Source: JBILXY01 sp044378055 (GTDB lineage: Bacteria; Patescibacteriota; JACMRA01). Taken from it: DNA of 42,919 bases. A program made the position numbers and the translations under genes. The stretch spans positions 1-42,919 of the forward strand of contig JBILXY010000008.1 of NCBI GenBank assembly GCA_044378055.1. The letters run 5' to 3'. Below the pieces are notes generated by a model that was not told the origin of the DNA, did no database searches, and worked only from the letters and a program-made list of their open reading frames with translations. The first letter of the stretch is position 1. Each line of letters opens with the position of its first letter. Of this stretch, positions 40,530 through 42,919 are shown piece after piece.

Positions 40530-42692
40530 ATGTCTAAATTTACCATTGCCCAAGCTTTAGCTTCCAATAAAGTTCCTGAAAACGATGACGAGCCAAGAAA
40601 AAAGAAATCTTCGGCCGATAGGAAACGACTTACCATTGGATCTGCCAAAGTTACCAAACTTAAAGTTCCTAAAATTACTAAAATATTTAAAGCTAAGGAA
40701 TTAGTTAAAACAGAAGAAGAGCTTGAAATTGAAGCCAACAAACCGGTTATTAAAATGACTAAGGCGGCTTTAGCCAGAAAAGCCAATCCAAAAGAACTTG
40801 TAACCAGAAAAGGTATTCTTGGTTTAAACCTGGTTTCCACTGCTGATGTTAACCGTTTAGCTGCTTTAGAAGATGATTCTATTGAACAACGCGGAGGCAG
40901 AAGATACAGAGTTACCGAAGATGGAGTAAAAATTAAAATGAAGAAAGTAACCAAAAGAAGGGTTAGTAAAAGTTCTGGAAAAGTTCTAAAAAAGTTCATT
41001 GAAAACGATGCTTCTCTGTATCCTGAATTTCAAAAACAGGACATAGAGTGGCAAGCCAATGTTGTAGAAATGATTAAACAGGCCATCACCAGAGGCTTTG
41101 TTACCGAAGATGAATTGCTTTATTTACTTCCAAGACCTGAAGAAAATATTCGTTTGTTGGAAGATTTATACGATTTAGCCGAAGATAGCGGAGCGGCTAT
41201 TAAATTAGATAACACCCTGGATAGTTTGTGGGATACTTTGGAAAACGAAGAAGAGATGAAACGCCGTGAAATGGAACTAGCTGAAAAGCTTTCTGGTTCT
41301 TTAGCTGGGGATGTTGGTGGAGATGAACTTAAGGACGATTCAGTTCAAAACTATATTCGCGATGTTTCCAGGTATCCAGTTCTTACCAAGGAACAGGAAG
41401 TTGAATTAGCTAAAAGAATTGAGCAAGGCGATCAAAGTGCTAAAAGAGAATTAACTTATGCTAACTTAAAATTGGTAGTGCATAATGCCAAAAAATACAT
41501 GGGCAGAAACTTGGCTTTCTTAGATTTAATTCAGGAAGGAAACATGGGTTTGTTCAGGGCTGTTGAAAAATTTGATTGGAGGCGTGGTTACAAGTTTTCC
41601 ACTTACGCCAGTTACTGGATTGATCAGAGCATTAGAAGGGCGCTAGCTGATCAAAGCAGACCAGTTCGTTTGCCTGTTCATGTGGAAGAAAAGCTTAACA
41701 GATTTAAAAAAGAAAAGCGTGCCTTAATTGATGAATTAGGAAGGGAGCCAACCGACGATGAATTAGCAGAAAAATTGGAATTAGATATGGACACCATCTT
41801 CTATTTCAGAAGAATTAGCCAGGATACTGTTTCCATTGATACCATGATTGGTTTTTCCGAAGACAGCGACACCCAAATGGTGGAAATGATTGAAGATGAA
41901 AACACAGCACCGCCAATTGAAGTTGCTTCAAATAGAATTTTGCGCGGTCACATAATGAAAATTATTGATGATGTTTTAGAGCCTAGAGAAAAGAAAGTTA
42001 TTTTACTTCGTTTTGGTTTGGATGGTACAAATGTTTCTCATACTCTTGAAGAAATTGGAGAAGTTTTCCATGTAACCCGTGAGCGTGTAAGACAGATTGA
42101 AGAAGTTGCTTTGAACAAAGTACGTCAGCACACTGAAAGTTTTAAACTTGTAGATTTCTTGGAAGGTGTTCACCCACAAACCTTTACCAGCGAAGAGGCT
42201 AAAGACACTGAAGAAGATAAGCAAATTCAGATTGGCAAAAAGGTTACTATTGATGTCTTGGTTGAGCAAATTATGTATCAAATTACCAATGGTCTTTCTT
42301 CATTGTTCTTTGTGAAGGGCGAAATGGGAAGTGGTAAAACAAGATTTGTTCAGGATATTTGCAAGAAACTTGGAACAGAAGAACCGGCTACCTCTCCTAC
42401 TTTTGCTTTGCTTCAAAAATACAACCTATCTGCTTCAAGTGCGGCTAAACAAAATGCCCAAATGGAAACTGTAGCCCATCTAGATTTACATAGGCTGAAA
42501 ACAATTACCAAGGAAGATGAAGGTTGGATTGAAGAAGAAATGATTAACACCCAACAAATTGTGTTCATTGAATGGCCAGAAAAGATTCTTAAAAACCAAG
42601 GATTTATTCAATTCATCGGAAGAAAATTCTATGTAATCGAAGCCAAAATAGGCAAGAAGGGAGATCATTATTTCAGAGTAAGAGAAGAGTAA
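40530..42692 (+). CDS. rpoD: housekeeping sigma factor (RpoD) fused to TsaE
   Basis: 720 aa in one open frame. A Lys-rich N-terminus and a region-1.1-like part lead to sigma regions 1.2-2 ('SVQNYIRDVSRYPVLTKEQE', 'FLDLIQEGNMGLFRAVEKFD', 'FSTYASYWIDQSIRRALADQ', about residues 270-385), region 3, and region 4.2 ('HTLEEIGEVFHVTRERVRQI', about 503). After a 30-residue acidic linker comes a full TsaE domain (about 570-720): Walker A 'GEMGSGKT' (597-604), 'SPTFALLQKY', 'HLDLHRL' and 'IVFIEWPEKI'. TsaE is the ATPase that drives the TsaB-TsaD t6A cycle. ATG 40530 is preferred over the in-frame TTG at 40500. No stop or frameshift separates the halves. Confidence 0.93.
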   Translation: MSKFTIAQALASNKVPENDDEPRKKKSSADRKRLTIGSAKVTKLKVPKITKIFKAKELVKTEEELEIEANKPVIKMTKAALARKANPKELVTRKGILGLNLVSTADVNRLAALEDDSIEQRGGRRYRVTEDGVKIKMKKVTKRRVSKSSGKVLKKFIENDASLYPEFQKQDIEWQANVVEMIKQAITRGFVTEDELLYLLPRPEENIRLLEDLYDLAEDSGAAIKLDNTLDSLWDTLENEEEMKRREMELAEKLSGSLAGDVGGDELKDDSVQNYIRDVSRYPVLTKEQEVELAKRIEQGDQSAKRELTYANLKLVVHNAKKYMGRNLAFLDLIQEGNMGLFRAVEKFDWRRGYKFSTYASYWIDQSIRRALADQSRPVRLPVHVEEKLNRFKKEKRALIDELGREPTDDELAEKLELDMDTIFYFRRISQDTVSIDTMIGFSEDSDTQMVEMIEDENTAPPIEVASNRILRGHIMKIIDDVLEPREKKVILLRFGLDGTNVSHTLEEIGEVFHVTRERVRQIEEVALNKVRQHTESFKLVDFLEGVHPQTFTSEEAKDTEEDKQIQIGKKVTIDVLVEQIMYQITNGLSSLFFVKGEMGSGKTRFVQDICKKLGTEEPATSPTFALLQKYNLSASSAAKQNAQMETVAHLDLHRLKTITKEDEGWIEEEMINTQQIVFIEWPEKILKNQGFIQFIGRKFYVIEAKIGKKGDHYFRVREE

Positions 42693-42712
42693 GGACTCTA
42701 AAAAGAAATTGT

Positions 42713-42841
42713 ATGTTTTCGTTTGATCAACACATCAATAATTTTGAAGGGTATTATAATTCATACTATCAAGAGATCATAAGACTTTGTAATGGTGTTA
42801 TTGACATAGATAAATTAGACTTAAAGAAACAAACAGGGTGA
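42713..42841 (+). CDS. hypothetical 42-aa protein
   Basis: A short ORF 20 bases after the sigma-TsaE stop. The peptide is rich in Tyr, Asn and Ile ('FEGYYNSYYQEIIRLCNG') with an amphipathic helical look and a Lys/Asp-rich end. There is no Shine-Dalgarno sequence. It might be translated with the upstream operon or be chance. Confidence 0.3.
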   Translation: MFSFDQHINNFEGYYNSYYQEIIRLCNGVIDIDKLDLKKQTG

Positions 42842-42898
42842 CAAAAATACTACCTTAGCTCATAATTACAAGGTTTATTAATATTAAACTGAGATACT

Positions 42899-42919
42899 AT
42901 GAGTTCAGAACCTAAAAAA
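42899..42919 (+). CDS. start of a truncated CDS at the window edge
   Basis: ATG 42899 opens a frame (MSSEPKK) that runs off the end of the window. Seven codons cannot identify it. Confidence 0.2.

Noticed and set aside
40478..40999. 173-codon minus-strand ORF opposite the start of the sigma factor gene
   Set aside because: It mirrors the Lys/Glu-rich sense strand as Leu/Ser/Phe-rich sequence and has no features of its own.

Overview
The window looks like a chromosomal segment of an AT-rich, small-genome bacterium of the Candidate Phyla Radiation (Patescibacteria) type. This is inferred from gene content: many shortened or domain-stripped housekeeping proteins, a GatD/Mur-ligase cell-wall set, MurJ, UppS, a very large Cys-containing surface protein, and few Shine-Dalgarno sites. 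UGA is used as a stop codon (for example at 20053-20055), so a UGA-recoding lineage is not supported. I cannot assign a phylum. No rRNA, tRNA, CRISPR array or transposase was seen.

Layout. 1-1133: two small accessory genes in cassette-like units that share a leader motif and a nearly identical terminator. 1148-3420: a DUF2834 membrane protein, a Nudix hydrolase, a possible ADP-ribosyltransferase-fold protein and a possible small RNA. 3441-5347: YraN nuclease-like protein, GatD amidotransferase, and a gene-free stretch that holds a strong minus-strand promoter, folded sequence and a terminator, probably a non-coding RNA. 5348-8349: O-antigen-ligase-like protein and MurJ. 8440-14052 (minus): beta-CASP RNase, a RecG helicase core without its wedge domain, a sortase-like protein without the catalytic His, LspA and DnaJ. 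14319-17044: SIMPL protein, FtsE, pilin-like protein and a membrane protein. 17118-21164 (plus): EF-P with an unusual tip loop, UppS, two tandem UbiA prenyltransferases and RF1. 21227-24381: a small unknown gene, TrmD and DnaX. 24455-36619 (minus): giant surface protein, a chimeric RNR-like/Nudix-like protein, Fmt, TPR protein, MurF-like ligase and TsaD. 36838-38307: HNH-nuclease protein and a tiny divergent gene. 38335-40293 (minus): AlaRS catalytic core and a membrane-anchored cyclophilin. 40530-42692 (plus): housekeeping sigma factor fused to TsaE. A 42-codon ORF and the start of another gene follow.

The genes serve envelope building (GatD, MurF-like, MurJ, UppS, LspA, O-antigen ligase, surface protein, pilin-like, sortase-like), translation and tRNA modification (EF-P, RF1, TrmD, TsaD, TsaE domain, Fmt, AlaRS core), and DNA/RNA metabolism (DnaX, RecG core, beta-CASP RNase). 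Many promoters place the -10 box 6-9 nt before the start codon, which implies leaderless mRNAs. The few genes with strong Shine-Dalgarno sequences are short accessory genes.

The most interesting items are: a sigma-70/TsaE fusion in one reading frame; a protein that keeps two separate parts of a class II ribonucleotide reductase but no catalytic barrel, with a Nudix-like domain between them; palindromic repeats inserted in frame into tsaD; an AlaRS that stops at the end of the aminoacylation domain; a sortase-fold protein missing its catalytic His; an EF-P with Gln in place of the modified Lys; and two candidate non-coding RNAs.
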